Positions 9,047 through 16,147 of a DNA stretch of 43,448 bases are shown here, one piece after another. The stretch is from Treponema sp. (GTDB lineage Bacteria; Spirochaetota; Spirochaetia; Treponematales; Treponemataceae). The stretch lies in assembly GCA_017395545.1 (NCBI GenBank), contig JAFPUF010000045.1, positions 1-43,448 on the forward strand, written 5' to 3'. Numbering within the stretch: position 1 is the first letter of the stretch; each line of letters opens with the position of its first letter. Made by a program: the position numbers and the translations under genes. Below the pieces are notes generated by a model, which was not told where the DNA came from, did not search any database, and worked only from the letters and a program-made list of their open reading frames with translations.

Positions 9047-9597
9047 TGGCGGAAATTTCGTCTCTTAATGCTGCAAACAATCAGATAAACTCCCAGTCAC
9101 TTTATTTTGCGGCGACACAGGCTGCATCAGGGCAAATGGCTCAGCAGACAAAGAAAACCCGTGACACGCAGAAATCTTCTTTTGCGACCGCTTTTGAGAG
9201 ACGGCGTGAGGAAGCAAACCTTGTTTCTGAAGGCCTGCCTCCTGAAATCGCCGGAATGAGCGAGGATGAGGCGATTGTCTTTTTAAAAGATGCGATGGAT
9301 GTGGCAGGCGACGAGCTGAAAGAAAGGCAGAATCTCGAGTCGATGGAAAAATACCGAAAAAAAGTAAGCCAGTTTATGAAATATGTCGCACGGAATAATT
9401 TTGAGGTTATCACAAAAAAGCGGTTCGGCCGGAACAGAAAAGGTAAGCCGGTCGATCCGTATGTTCAGGTGCAGGTTATAAATCAGAAACTAAACCAGTT
9501 GGCAAGCGAAATGCTGATTCTTCACGGTGCAAATTTAAAACTTCTTGCAAAAGTTGAAGAACTTAACGGTCTTATCGTTGATTTGATGGCAGCGTAA
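9046..9597 (+). CDS. DUF327/YaaR family protein
   Basis: A 183-aa polar, helical protein matching the YaaR (DUF327) family: a disordered N-terminal third, then a helical bundle with the conserved stretch around SQFMKYVARNNFEV and the C-terminal LLAKVEELNGLIVDLMA helix. The molecular function of the family is unknown. The start overlaps the bactofilin stop (TAATG), so translation is probably coupled. It is last in the operon and ends 8 bp from the convergent CDF gene, with no terminator between them. Confidence 0.85.
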   Translation: MAEISSLNAANNQINSQSLYFAATQAASGQMAQQTKKTRDTQKSSFATAFERRREEANLVSEGLPPEIAGMSEDEAIVFLKDAMDVAGDELKERQNLESMEKYRKKVSQFMKYVARNNFEVITKKRFGRNRKGKPVDPYVQVQVINQKLNQLASEMLILHGANLKLLAKVEELNGLIVDLMAA

Positions 9598-9605
9598 AAT
9601 CTTTC

Positions 9606-10721
9606 CTAGTCCGAAATATCAAAGTCAAACTGAACCTGAATGTCGTAATCAGGGAAGGCTTCTTTTACATCGCCCACAACATGCTCGTACATTCCCTTCA
9701 TGTCAGGCGAATCGAACGAGACGATCATGTCGAAGCGCATGATTTTTTCTTCTTCATCAACGAAAAAGCCATGCATCTGAAGAATGTCCTTGTGCTCGTG
9801 AACGATTTTTGCGACCTTCGAGCGGATTTCTGCGGCCGAGTTCTGTTTTGTGTTCACGCTGTAAACGCCAACCGCCGTCATTATTACATTGTGTTTTTCG
9901 TAAACCGCCTGTGTGATTTTCCTTGTGACCGTATCGATTTTGTCTGCCGTCCATGTGTCAGGCAATTCGATGTGGATTGAGCCGAGGTGCTTGTCCGGGC
10001 CGTAATTATTGAGAACGAGGTCGTACGCTCCACGAATTTCTGGATCTACGGTAGCAACAGTCCTTTTGATTGCATGAGCCATTGTTCCGTCGATTCGCTC
10101 ACCCAAGATTTTGCTCAGAGTTTCACGCAAAGTCTCAACGCCGGTCTTTAAGATTGCAAAAGAAATCAGAACGCCGAGATAGGCTTCGAGTGAAATATGG
10201 AAAATCAAGAAAATTGCCGCCGCAACGAGGGTAGAAACGGAGATTATCGAGTCCATGAGCGCATCCTGCCCGCTTGCCACGAGAGAATCCGAATTGACCC
10301 GTTTTCCGGTTGATTTTACGAAGAGCCCAAGAGCGATTTTAACGATTACTGCCGTTCCAACGATAATAAGCGAAATCGGGGTGTAATCAGGCACATTCGG
10401 CTCGATAATCTTTTTGACAGATTCAATCAGAGCCGTAAAACCTGCGTACATGATGATGATTGCAATTACGAGTGCTGAAATGTATTCTGAGCGCCCGTGC
10501 CCGAAAGGATGTTTTTTGTCGGCAGGCTTTCCCGCAAGTTTTGTTCCGATAATCGTGATTACAGAAGAAAGAGCGTCCGTGAGATTGTTAACCGCATCCA
10601 AAACGATTGCGATTGAGTGGGAGAGTAATCCCACGAGCGCTTTAAAGCCAGCTAAGGCGATATTTGCCAAAATTCCGAGAATACTTGTGCGAACAATGAT
10701 TTTTTCGCGGTTTTCCTGCAT
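9606..10721 (-). CDS. Cation diffusion facilitator (CDF) family metal efflux transporter
   Basis: A 371-aa inner-membrane antiporter that exports divalent metal ions. Six TM helices lie in the first ~210 residues, followed by a cytoplasmic dimerisation domain extended at the C-terminus. The metal-site helices read NNLTD (TM2) and DALMD (TM5), not the HxxxD of classical zinc CDFs. Mn or Fe is therefore a reasonable guess for substrate, but this is inference. GGAGG precedes the ATG. It is the last gene of the minus-strand redox operon, 18 bp after the flavoprotein gene. That context fits removal or balancing of a redox-active metal during peroxide stress. Confidence 0.92.
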   Translation of the reverse strand: MQENREKIIVRTSILGILANIALAGFKALVGLLSHSIAIVLDAVNNLTDALSSVITIIGTKLAGKPADKKHPFGHGRSEYISALVIAIIIMYAGFTALIESVKKIIEPNVPDYTPISLIIVGTAVIVKIALGLFVKSTGKRVNSDSLVASGQDALMDSIISVSTLVAAAIFLIFHISLEAYLGVLISFAILKTGVETLRETLSKILGERIDGTMAHAIKRTVATVDPEIRGAYDLVLNNYGPDKHLGSIHIELPDTWTADKIDTVTRKITQAVYEKHNVIMTAVGVYSVNTKQNSAAEIRSKVAKIVHEHKDILQMHGFFVDEEEKIMRFDMIVSFDSPDMKGMYEHVVGDVKEAFPDYDIQVQFDFDISD

Positions 10722-10739
10722 AAAAGCCTCCGTTGACTA

Positions 10740-11663
10740 TTATGCCTCTTTTTTAAGATTTCGGATATAGTCTACAGCACTTAAGCCTGCAACTCCGCCC
10801 TCATAGACTGCCTTACAGACTTGTAAAAGACCGCCGTTTGCGTTCCCACAGGAGAAGATTCCAGGGGCGTTTGTGGCCATTTTTTCGTTTGTGGCGATTG
10901 AGTCCCCGTTGAGCATGAGACCAAGTTTTTTGGCAAAGTCCGCCGCCCCAGCAGAGCCAAGTGCGACAAATACGCCGTCTAGTGAGAGCAATTCTCCGTC
11001 ATCAAAAGTCACCCCACCGACTTTTGTGTTTTCCGCATTCGGAAGGATTTTTGCGACCTTCCGAGTGTCGATTTTGATTTTATCGGCAAGGGAAGTGTCC
11101 TGTGAGAGTGCCGACCTTACCTCAGAATCGTCTTTTCCGTCAGTGAGAATCGTAACGCTCTCTGCAATATGACCGAGGTGGCTCGCTTCTTCAAAGGCAA
11201 ATGTTCCGTTACCGATTACGGCAACATCCTTCTTGCGATAGAAAAATCCGTCGCAGACCGCACAGTAAGAAACGCCTTTGCCTTCAAGTTCAATGATTCC
11301 TTCGATTTGCGGGCGGAGTTTTTTGTTCCCGGTTGCAAGAATGATTGCAGGGGCAGAATATTCTGTTTCACCTGCTTTTACGGAATACTGTGTTTTTGGC
11401 GGGGGAGCAAGCATCTCAATATGAGTGACTTCGGCTTCAACCACATCGACGCCAAGATTTTTTGCCTGAGCAATTCCGTTCGCATACAAATCCGGGCCTG
11501 AAATTCCTTCCGGGAAGCCGTAGTAGTTGTCGATTTTGTGAGCCTTCTCAAGCTGACTTTCGCCGGAATAAATCACTGCGACATTGAGATTTGCGCGTTT
11601 TGCGTAGAGTGAAGCCGAAACCCCGGCAGGACCCGCACCGATTATAATCACATCGTAATTCAT
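10740..11663 (-). CDS. Thioredoxin-reductase-like FAD-dependent oxidoreductase
   Basis: A 307-aa low-molecular-weight flavoprotein with the thioredoxin reductase layout. The FAD motif GAGPAG is at 9-14 and the redox dithiol CAVC at 134-137. A second Rossmann motif GNGTFA is at 151-156, and the C-terminal FAD segment includes SCGNANGG. The NADPH-phosphate-binding HRRxxxR motif of standard TrxB is absent (ILTDGKDDSEVR is found there), and the usual GD of the FAD segment is GN. The electron donor is therefore uncertain. GGAGG precedes the ATG. It lies 24 bp downstream of a thioredoxin-type glutathione peroxidase, so recycling of thioredoxin for that peroxidase is the likely job. Confidence 0.88.
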   Translation of the reverse strand: MNYDVIIIGAGPAGVSASLYAKRANLNVAVIYSGESQLEKAHKIDNYYGFPEGISGPDLYANGIAQAKNLGVDVVEAEVTHIEMLAPPPKTQYSVKAGETEYSAPAIILATGNKKLRPQIEGIIELEGKGVSYCAVCDGFFYRKKDVAVIGNGTFAFEEASHLGHIAESVTILTDGKDDSEVRSALSQDTSLADKIKIDTRKVAKILPNAENTKVGGVTFDDGELLSLDGVFVALGSAGAADFAKKLGLMLNGDSIATNEKMATNAPGIFSCGNANGGLLQVCKAVYEGGVAGLSAVDYIRNLKKEA

Positions 11664-11687
11664 GCTTGCCTCCGTTTTTATTAGATT

Positions 11688-12227
11688 CTACAACAGCTTC
11701 TCGATTTTCTCATCAATTTTCTTTGGTTCGACTGTTGACTCAAAGCGCTCGATGACATTTCCTTCACGGTCAACGAGGAACTTTGTGAAATTCCACTTGA
11801 TGTTCGCGTTGTTTTTGAAATCCGGGTCCATTTTACCTACGACCTGATTCATGAGTGCACCTTTGATGCCTGTGAAGCCTGCGAACCCTTTCTGGCTCTT
11901 GAGGTAAGTGTAGAGCGGAATCTCGTTCTCGCCGTTGACTTCGATTTTCTTGAAGTTGTCGAAGCTTGTATTGTACTTCATCTGGCAGAACTCGTGGATT
12001 TCGTCGTCGTCGCCCGGTGCCTGATGACCAAACTGGTCGCAAGGGAAGTCGAGGATTTCCAGGCCCTTGTCGTGATATTTCTGCCAGAGAAGCTCGAGCC
12101 CCTTGTACTGGGGTGTAAAACCACAACCTGTAGCTGTATTAACAATCAAAAGAACTTTGCCTTTGAAATCTGCCATTGAAACTTCGTTTCCCTTTCGGTC
12201 CAAAACCTTGTAATCATAAATTGCCAT
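11688..12227 (-). CDS. Glutathione peroxidase family thiol peroxidase (thioredoxin-dependent type)
   Basis: A 179-aa cytoplasmic peroxidase that reduces H2O2 and organic hydroperoxides. The catalytic tetrad is complete: C35 (TATGCGFT), Q69 (QFGHQAPG), W145 and N146 (KWNFTKF). The codon at position 35 is TGT, so this is a Cys enzyme, not a selenoprotein. C81 in EFCQMKY lies where thioredoxin-dependent family members carry the resolving Cys. AAGGAG stands about 7 nt before the ATG. It is first in the operon with the TrxR-like and CDF genes, and divergent from the OhrR-type regulator whose likely operators lie in its promoter region. Confidence 0.95.
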   Translation of the reverse strand: MAIYDYKVLDRKGNEVSMADFKGKVLLIVNTATGCGFTPQYKGLELLWQKYHDKGLEILDFPCDQFGHQAPGDDDEIHEFCQMKYNTSFDNFKKIEVNGENEIPLYTYLKSQKGFAGFTGIKGALMNQVVGKMDPDFKNNANIKWNFTKFLVDREGNVIERFESTVEPKKIDEKIEKLL

Positions 12228-12306
12228 AATTTTCTCCTTGAAAACTCCGCACTGGCAGTATTACTTCCTTGCGGTGATTTCGCTTTATCTTTTATTTAAT
12301 CAAATA

Positions 12307-12322
12307 ATATTGTATACAATAT
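12307..12322. promoter_or_regulatory. Putative OhrR/MarR operator 1
   Basis: A perfect 16-bp palindrome, ATATTGTATACAATAT, between the divergent gpx and ohrR genes. Its core TTGTATACAA recurs 49 bp away. MarR-family dimers bind such palindromes, so this is the likely site controlling the peroxidase operon. Confidence 0.65.
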
Positions 12323-12357
12323 AAAATGTCAAGAGAATTCTTGCAGAATTAAACAAA

Positions 12358-12369
12358 ATTGTATACAAT
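12358..12369. promoter_or_regulatory. Putative OhrR/MarR operator 2 (autoregulation)
   Basis: A perfect 12-bp palindrome, ATTGTATACAAT, with the same core as operator 1, ending 13 bp before the ohrR start codon. Binding here would block the regulator's own transcription start or leader, which is typical negative autoregulation. Confidence 0.62.
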
Positions 12370-12382
12370 CTATTTGAAAGTT

Positions 12383-12802
12383 ATGAATTATGATTCTTTA
12401 AAACTTGAAAATCAGCTCTGTTTTCCGCTTTATGCCGCCAGCCGTGAAATTTTACGGAAATATACGCCTGTTCTGAAAGAACTTGACCTTACATATACTC
12501 AGTACATAGTGATGATGGTAATGTGGGAAAAAAAAGAACTGAAAGTAGGGGAACTTACAAAAAAACTTTATCTCGACACAGGCACTGTCTCGCCGCTCTT
12601 AAAATCAATGGAAGAAAAGGGGCTGGTTAAGCGCAGCCGGAGTTCCTCAGATGAGCGCGTTGTAACTGTAAAAATCACTCAAAAAGGCGAAGAACTCCGG
12701 GAAAATGCCGTATCAGTTCCGGAAACTATCGGAAAGTGCATTAACCTCACTCCTGAAGAAGCGCGCACTCTGTACGGTATTTTGTACAAGATTCTGGGGT
12801 AG
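12383..12802 (+). CDS. MarR/OhrR-family organic-peroxide-responsive regulator
   Basis: A 139-aa winged-helix DNA-binding protein. The N-terminal LENQLCFPLYAASREI matches the OhrR subgroup, whose single Cys there (C13 here) is the peroxide sensor. The wHTH follows (VGELTKKLYLDTGTVSPLLK, then the wing RSSSDERVVTV). Oxidation of the Cys would release DNA and induce the target genes. ATG at 12383 is chosen: GAAAG lies just upstream, and the in-frame TTG at 12359 lies inside operator 2. It is divergent from gpx, which makes the gpx-TrxR-CDF operon the obvious regulon; no ohr gene is present here. The TAG stop is fused to the start of a repeat element. Confidence 0.88.
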   Translation: MNYDSLKLENQLCFPLYAASREILRKYTPVLKELDLTYTQYIVMMVMWEKKELKVGELTKKLYLDTGTVSPLLKSMEEKGLVKRSRSSSDERVVTVKITQKGEELRENAVSVPETIGKCINLTPEEARTLYGILYKILG

Positions 12803-12877
12803 GGGGAAAGTCTCCCCCTACGCGCCCATTTCATTGGTCGCTACCCTCTCTACGGGGGCTAGCCCCCGTAACGCCCC
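12802..12877. repeat. Two-hairpin dispersed repeat, copy A
   Basis: About 76 bp with two GC-rich hairpins (GGGGGAAAGTCTCCCCC, and CGGGGGCTAGCCCCCG) separated by about 30 bp. The reverse complement matches 41613-41686 almost base for base, with the hairpins kept although their loop and stem bases differ. A related copy lies inside folE2. The last base of the ohrR stop codon is the first base of the element. Confidence 0.85.
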
Positions 12878-12883
12878 CTTCGA

Positions 12884-12889
12884 TATAAT
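12884..12889 (+). promoter_or_regulatory. -10 box of a probable leaderless GNAT gene
   Basis: A perfect TATAAT ending 6 nt before the ATG at 12896, with no Shine-Dalgarno in between. No good -35 is visible because repeat copy A occupies that region. If used, the transcript would begin at or next to the A of the start codon. Confidence 0.5.
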
Positions 12890-12895
12890 GACCTT

Positions 12896-13567
12896 ATGAT
12901 TATTTGTCCTGCACAGCCTTTTGATATTTTTTCGATTATGAACATTGAGCGTCAGTCTTTTATCCCTGCCATACAGGAAAAAAAGCGGGTTTTTGAAAAA
13001 AGGCTCAAGCTCATTCCCGAGGGCTTTCTCGTTCTCGCTGATTCCAGTGAGGAAGTGGTCAAGAAAAACAAAGTCGCCCTGGTTTGCGGCTATCTCTGTG
13101 CCGAGCGATGGGATTCCCTGCCGGATTTTTCTGTCCTGGAAGGCTTGGGCGAAAAAGAGCGTAAATCTGCCCTTAAAAAGCTGGAAAAACGCTTTGAGCT
13201 GGGGCATAATCCCTTCCACACCCACAAAACAAACGGCTCAATTCTCTATATAAGCTCATTCGCGCTTTTAAAAGACTATCGGGGCAGGGGCTTGGGCGAG
13301 AAATTCTTCATGAATTCCGTGGCGGCCCTCTGCTCGTCTCTGGGCGGAATCAAAAAAATCCTGCTTCTCGTCGATTCTGAATGGAAAAACGCGCTGAAAA
13401 TCTACGAAAAGTGCGGATTCAAGACAATCGGCAGCTTGGAAAAATTCTTCCCCACGATTCAAAAAAAAGAATTCGCCGACGGCCTTGTAATGGTAGCCGA
13501 GGCTGATTCCTTCAAAAACATTGAATTCTCTTCTAATTCAAATGATTTGAGCGGAATCCGGATTTAG
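12896..13567 (+). CDS. GNAT family N-acetyltransferase
   Basis: A 223-aa cytoplasmic acyltransferase. The N-terminal IFSIMNIERQSF resembles RimI-like enzymes. The acetyl-CoA-binding motif A is clear in LKDYRGRGLGEKFF (about residues 122-135), and motif B follows in KIYEKCGFKTIG. The acceptor is unknown; RimI-type protein N-terminal or small-molecule acetylation are both possible. A charged insert at about 40-110 makes it longer than the 150-170 aa of simple GNATs, and the last ~25 residues are Ser/Asn-rich. There is no SD; a TATAAT lies 6 nt upstream of the ATG. It stands alone between the ohrR repeat and the GH43 gene. Confidence 0.85.
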   Translation: MIICPAQPFDIFSIMNIERQSFIPAIQEKKRVFEKRLKLIPEGFLVLADSSEEVVKKNKVALVCGYLCAERWDSLPDFSVLEGLGEKERKSALKKLEKRFELGHNPFHTHKTNGSILYISSFALLKDYRGRGLGEKFFMNSVAALCSSLGGIKKILLLVDSEWKNALKIYEKCGFKTIGSLEKFFPTIQKKEFADGLVMVAEADSFKNIEFSSNSNDLSGIRI

Positions 13568-13568
13568 G

Positions 13569-13585
13569 CACGGATTAACGCAGAT
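13569..13585. repeat. Short dispersed repeat (CACGGATTAACGCAGAT type)
   Basis: The 17-mer CACGGATTAACGCAGAT belongs to a short repeat type that I recall as common in several bacterial phyla. The core GATTAACGCAGAT recurs exactly inside the next gene at 14571-14583. It sits immediately upstream of the GH43 -35 box. Confidence 0.6.
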
Positions 13586-13587
13586 AA

Positions 13588-13616
13588 TTGCTAATTGTCT
13601 GTCGCTTATTTATAAT
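13588..13616 (+). promoter_or_regulatory. Leaderless promoter of the GH43 gene
   Basis: TTGCTA at 13588-13593 (4/6), a 17-bp spacer and a perfect TATAAT at 13611-13616. The ATG is only 7 nt downstream with no SD, so the mRNA probably starts at the start codon. Confidence 0.6.
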
Positions 13617-13623
13617 TTTGCCT

Positions 13624-15144
13624 ATGAATTATAAAAATCCGATTTTGCTTTGCGATTATTCTGACCCGGATGTGATTCGTGTTGAGGATGATTTTTATCT
13701 TACGGCCTCCAGTTTCAATTTTGTTCCGGGGCTTCCTGTCTTGCACTCCCGCGACTTGATTCATTGGAATCTTATAAACTATGCCTGCAAATCGATTCCT
13801 CTGCCCGGATATGAAAAAGTGCAGAACGCAAAGGGCTTGTGGGCGCCTTCAATCCGCTTTCACGAGGGTTTTTTCTATATTTTCGTCGCAACTCCCGACG
13901 AGGGCATTTTCTTTACAAAAGCAAGCGATCCTTACGGAGAATGGAGCGGATTACAGTGTGTATGGAGCGGAAAGGGCTTTGAAGACCCCTGTCCCTTGTG
14001 GGAAAAAGACGAGAGCGGCATAGAGCATCTTTTTGTCGTCCACGCCTATGTAAAAAGCCGTATCGGATTCAATTCAAAACTCGGTCTTTTGGAGCTTGAT
14101 ACAAAAACTTTCAAGGCAGTCAGCGAAGATAAAATCATTTTTGACGGAATGAAAACCCAGCCAACGATTGAAGGCCCCAAATTCTACAAAAGAAATGGAT
14201 TTTACTATATTTTCGCCCCGGCTGGAGGAGTCACCACCGGCTGGCAGACAGTTTTGCGCTCAAAAAGGATAGACGGCGACTACGAGGAAAAAATCGTGCT
14301 GGCTCAGGGAAAAGCCCGGACAAACGGCCCCCATCAGGGAGGCTGGGTGGACACTCCCGCTGGCCAGGACTGGTTCATTCACTTTCAGGACGCAGGCATT
14401 TTCGGCCGGATTGTTCACTTGCAGCCGATGAGGTGGGTAGGTGACTGGCCTGTTATGGGTACGGCAGTCAAGCTGAATGACGAAAAAGCACTTCTTGCTG
14501 TGGGCGAGCCTGTGAATAAATGGAAATGCCCGGAAGTATTTGCTGATAAGAATAGACGCGGGTTGACGCAGATTAACGCAGATGTGCAGCAAGGCCAGAG
14601 CAGAAATGGAAAGAATCCGCCAGTGTCTGACTTTCAAACCAGTGCCAATGTTGAAAAAAATGCCGGCACTGTCGCTACAACCGACAAATCTCTCTGGCTT
14701 ACGCCCTCTGTATGCACGAAAAAGATTGATTCAAAGAAATTCACTTACGAAAAAGAAATCTCTCTGGGCGGCGTTTGGCGTGAAAAGCAAAGGCGGGGAA
14801 TCATATTTTTGGGAAACGAATACGCCGCCCTGCAAGTCGAAAAATCTGGCGAGAATGAATTTAAATTCTCTTATATCGAGTCCAGCGGAAGCGAGAGCGG
14901 GGATGATGAACGAAAGGAAAGCGTGATTTGGAGCGAGAAGATTTTTGTGACAAGCGATTCACATAAAAACACGGAAAAATCTGTTCTACTCAAAATGAAA
15001 TTCAAGTCTGCCCGGGACGGAAAATCGGGAACAGTTTGCTTTTTTGTGAAAATCAGAGGTTTCGATAAAAAAGTCTCGTTCAAGTCAAAGCCGTTTCAGA
15101 CCGTGAACGCGCATTGGGTCGGCGGACGATACGGCTTTTTTTGA
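13624..15144 (+). CDS. Glycoside hydrolase family 43 (beta-xylosidase / alpha-L-arabinofuranosidase)
   Basis: A 506-aa five-bladed beta-propeller glycosidase plus a C-terminal concanavalin-A-like (beta-xylosidase C-terminal) domain. The N-terminus NPILLCDYSDPDVIRV carries the catalytic base Asp; the proton-donor Glu is in QPTIEGPKFY, and WEDPCP-like GFEDPCPLW is present. It lacks a signal peptide, so it should act in the cytoplasm on imported xylo- or arabino-oligosaccharides. Between the two domains, at about residues 310-318, the sequence NRRGLTQINAD is encoded by a short dispersed repeat. ATG at 13624 is chosen because the GH43 homology starts there and a promoter lies 7 nt upstream. It ends 10 bp from the convergent lgt. 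Confidence 0.92.
   Translation: MNYKNPILLCDYSDPDVIRVEDDFYLTASSFNFVPGLPVLHSRDLIHWNLINYACKSIPLPGYEKVQNAKGLWAPSIRFHEGFFYIFVATPDEGIFFTKASDPYGEWSGLQCVWSGKGFEDPCPLWEKDESGIEHLFVVHAYVKSRIGFNSKLGLLELDTKTFKAVSEDKIIFDGMKTQPTIEGPKFYKRNGFYYIFAPAGGVTTGWQTVLRSKRIDGDYEEKIVLAQGKARTNGPHQGGWVDTPAGQDWFIHFQDAGIFGRIVHLQPMRWVGDWPVMGTAVKLNDEKALLAVGEPVNKWKCPEVFADKNRRGLTQINADVQQGQSRNGKNPPVSDFQTSANVEKNAGTVATTDKSLWLTPSVCTKKIDSKKFTYEKEISLGGVWREKQRRGIIFLGNEYAALQVEKSGENEFKFSYIESSGSESGDDERKESVIWSEKIFVTSDSHKNTEKSVLLKMKFKSARDGKSGTVCFFVKIRGFDKKVSFKSKPFQTVNAHWVGGRYGFF
14555..14583. repeat. Dispersed repeat translated within the GH43 gene
   Basis: A tandem of GACGCGGGTTGACGCAGAT-like sequence and GATTAACGCAGAT (the latter identical to 13573-13585) lies in frame and encodes RRGLTQINAD. 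It falls in the linker between the catalytic and C-terminal domains, where an insertion is tolerated. Confidence 0.6.
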
Positions 15145-15154
15145 TTTTGAACCG

Positions 15155-16147
15155 TTATTGAGCCTTTTGAGCGTGTTTCTTCAATAAATAGCCTGCAATC
15201 GCAACACCGACTCCGCCAAGAATCATAAGAAAACAGAGAATCTGTCCGGTGGAGATATTCAGAAGGCTTGTGTTCATGTAAATCGGGGCATTTGTATCCT
15301 GGGCGATTCTGTAACCGATATCTGCGTCGGGCTCCCGGAAATACTCGATGAAAAATCTGAAAAAACCGTATCCGCCGGTGTAAAGGGCGCCCGAAAAACC
15401 GTCGAAAGGCTTTTTTTTGTGAAGAAGCCAGATAATCGAGAAGAGAATCAGTCCTTCAAAAAGCGCTTCGTAAAGCTGACTTGGGTGACGCGGAAGACTT
15501 ACGAGATTGGTCTGGGCTTCCATTCCTATTTTCTGCATGAATTCCTGAACCCATGGCACTGAAGACGAAAATTTTTCTGCGTGTGGGAAAGTCATTCCCC
15601 AGGAGACGGTTGTGATTCGTCCGTAAAGCTCGCCGTTCATAAAATTTCCGATACGGCCGAAAGTGTAGCCGAGTGGAATTGCCGTTACCATTGCATCAGC
15701 CCATTTGAAAAACGGAACTTTGTGTTTCCAGCACCAGAAAATCATTCCGATAAGACCACCGATGAACCCGCCGTGATAACTCATTCCGGCAAGACCCGTG
15801 AATTTGCCGTTCTGGAAAGGCCAGAAAATGAGCCACGGCTTTTTGAGGTAAATTCCAGAAGTGTCGTAGACTAAAGTTGAGAAGACCCGTGCACCAATCA
15901 GAAGAAAAACGATACCCGTTGCGATAAAACTGAAGATGTCGTCTTCGGTCGCTTTTTTGAGCGTTCCGTCAGCACTGACAGAATCCAGCGCCCCCTCATT
16001 GAGCAGTTTCTTGAGTACGATGAATGCTGTTCCGAATGCGAAAATGTACACTAAGCCGTACCAGCGCAAAAGACTTAAGACAGGTACTCCAGGGAAAATT
16101 TCCGGGTGAATCCAGGACGGATAGTTTATGTACAGTGGGAAAATCAT
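15155..16147 (-). CDS. lgt: Prolipoprotein diacylglyceryl transferase
   Basis: A 330-aa inner-membrane enzyme that transfers diacylglyceryl from phosphatidylglycerol to the lipobox Cys of prolipoproteins. Multiple TM helices are present, along with the Lgt signature GRIGNFMNGELYGRIT and the upstream SYHGGFIGG motif containing the essential His. The start ATG overlaps the TGA of the MinD-like gene (ATGA), so translation is coupled. Several lipoprotein substrates are encoded in this window (29683, 31148, 32082, 33180). The C-terminal tail is Lys-rich and cytoplasmic. Confidence 0.96.
   Translation of the reverse strand: MIFPLYINYPSWIHPEIFPGVPVLSLLRWYGLVYIFAFGTAFIVLKKLLNEGALDSVSADGTLKKATEDDIFSFIATGIVFLLIGARVFSTLVYDTSGIYLKKPWLIFWPFQNGKFTGLAGMSYHGGFIGGLIGMIFWCWKHKVPFFKWADAMVTAIPLGYTFGRIGNFMNGELYGRITTVSWGMTFPHAEKFSSSVPWVQEFMQKIGMEAQTNLVSLPRHPSQLYEALFEGLILFSIIWLLHKKKPFDGFSGALYTGGYGFFRFFIEYFREPDADIGYRIAQDTNAPIYMNTSLLNISTGQILCFLMILGGVGVAIAGYLLKKHAQKAQ

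Noticed and set aside
11688..12227. Possible selenocysteine glutathione peroxidase
   Set aside because: The peroxidatic codon is TGT (Cys35) and no in-frame TGA is present.
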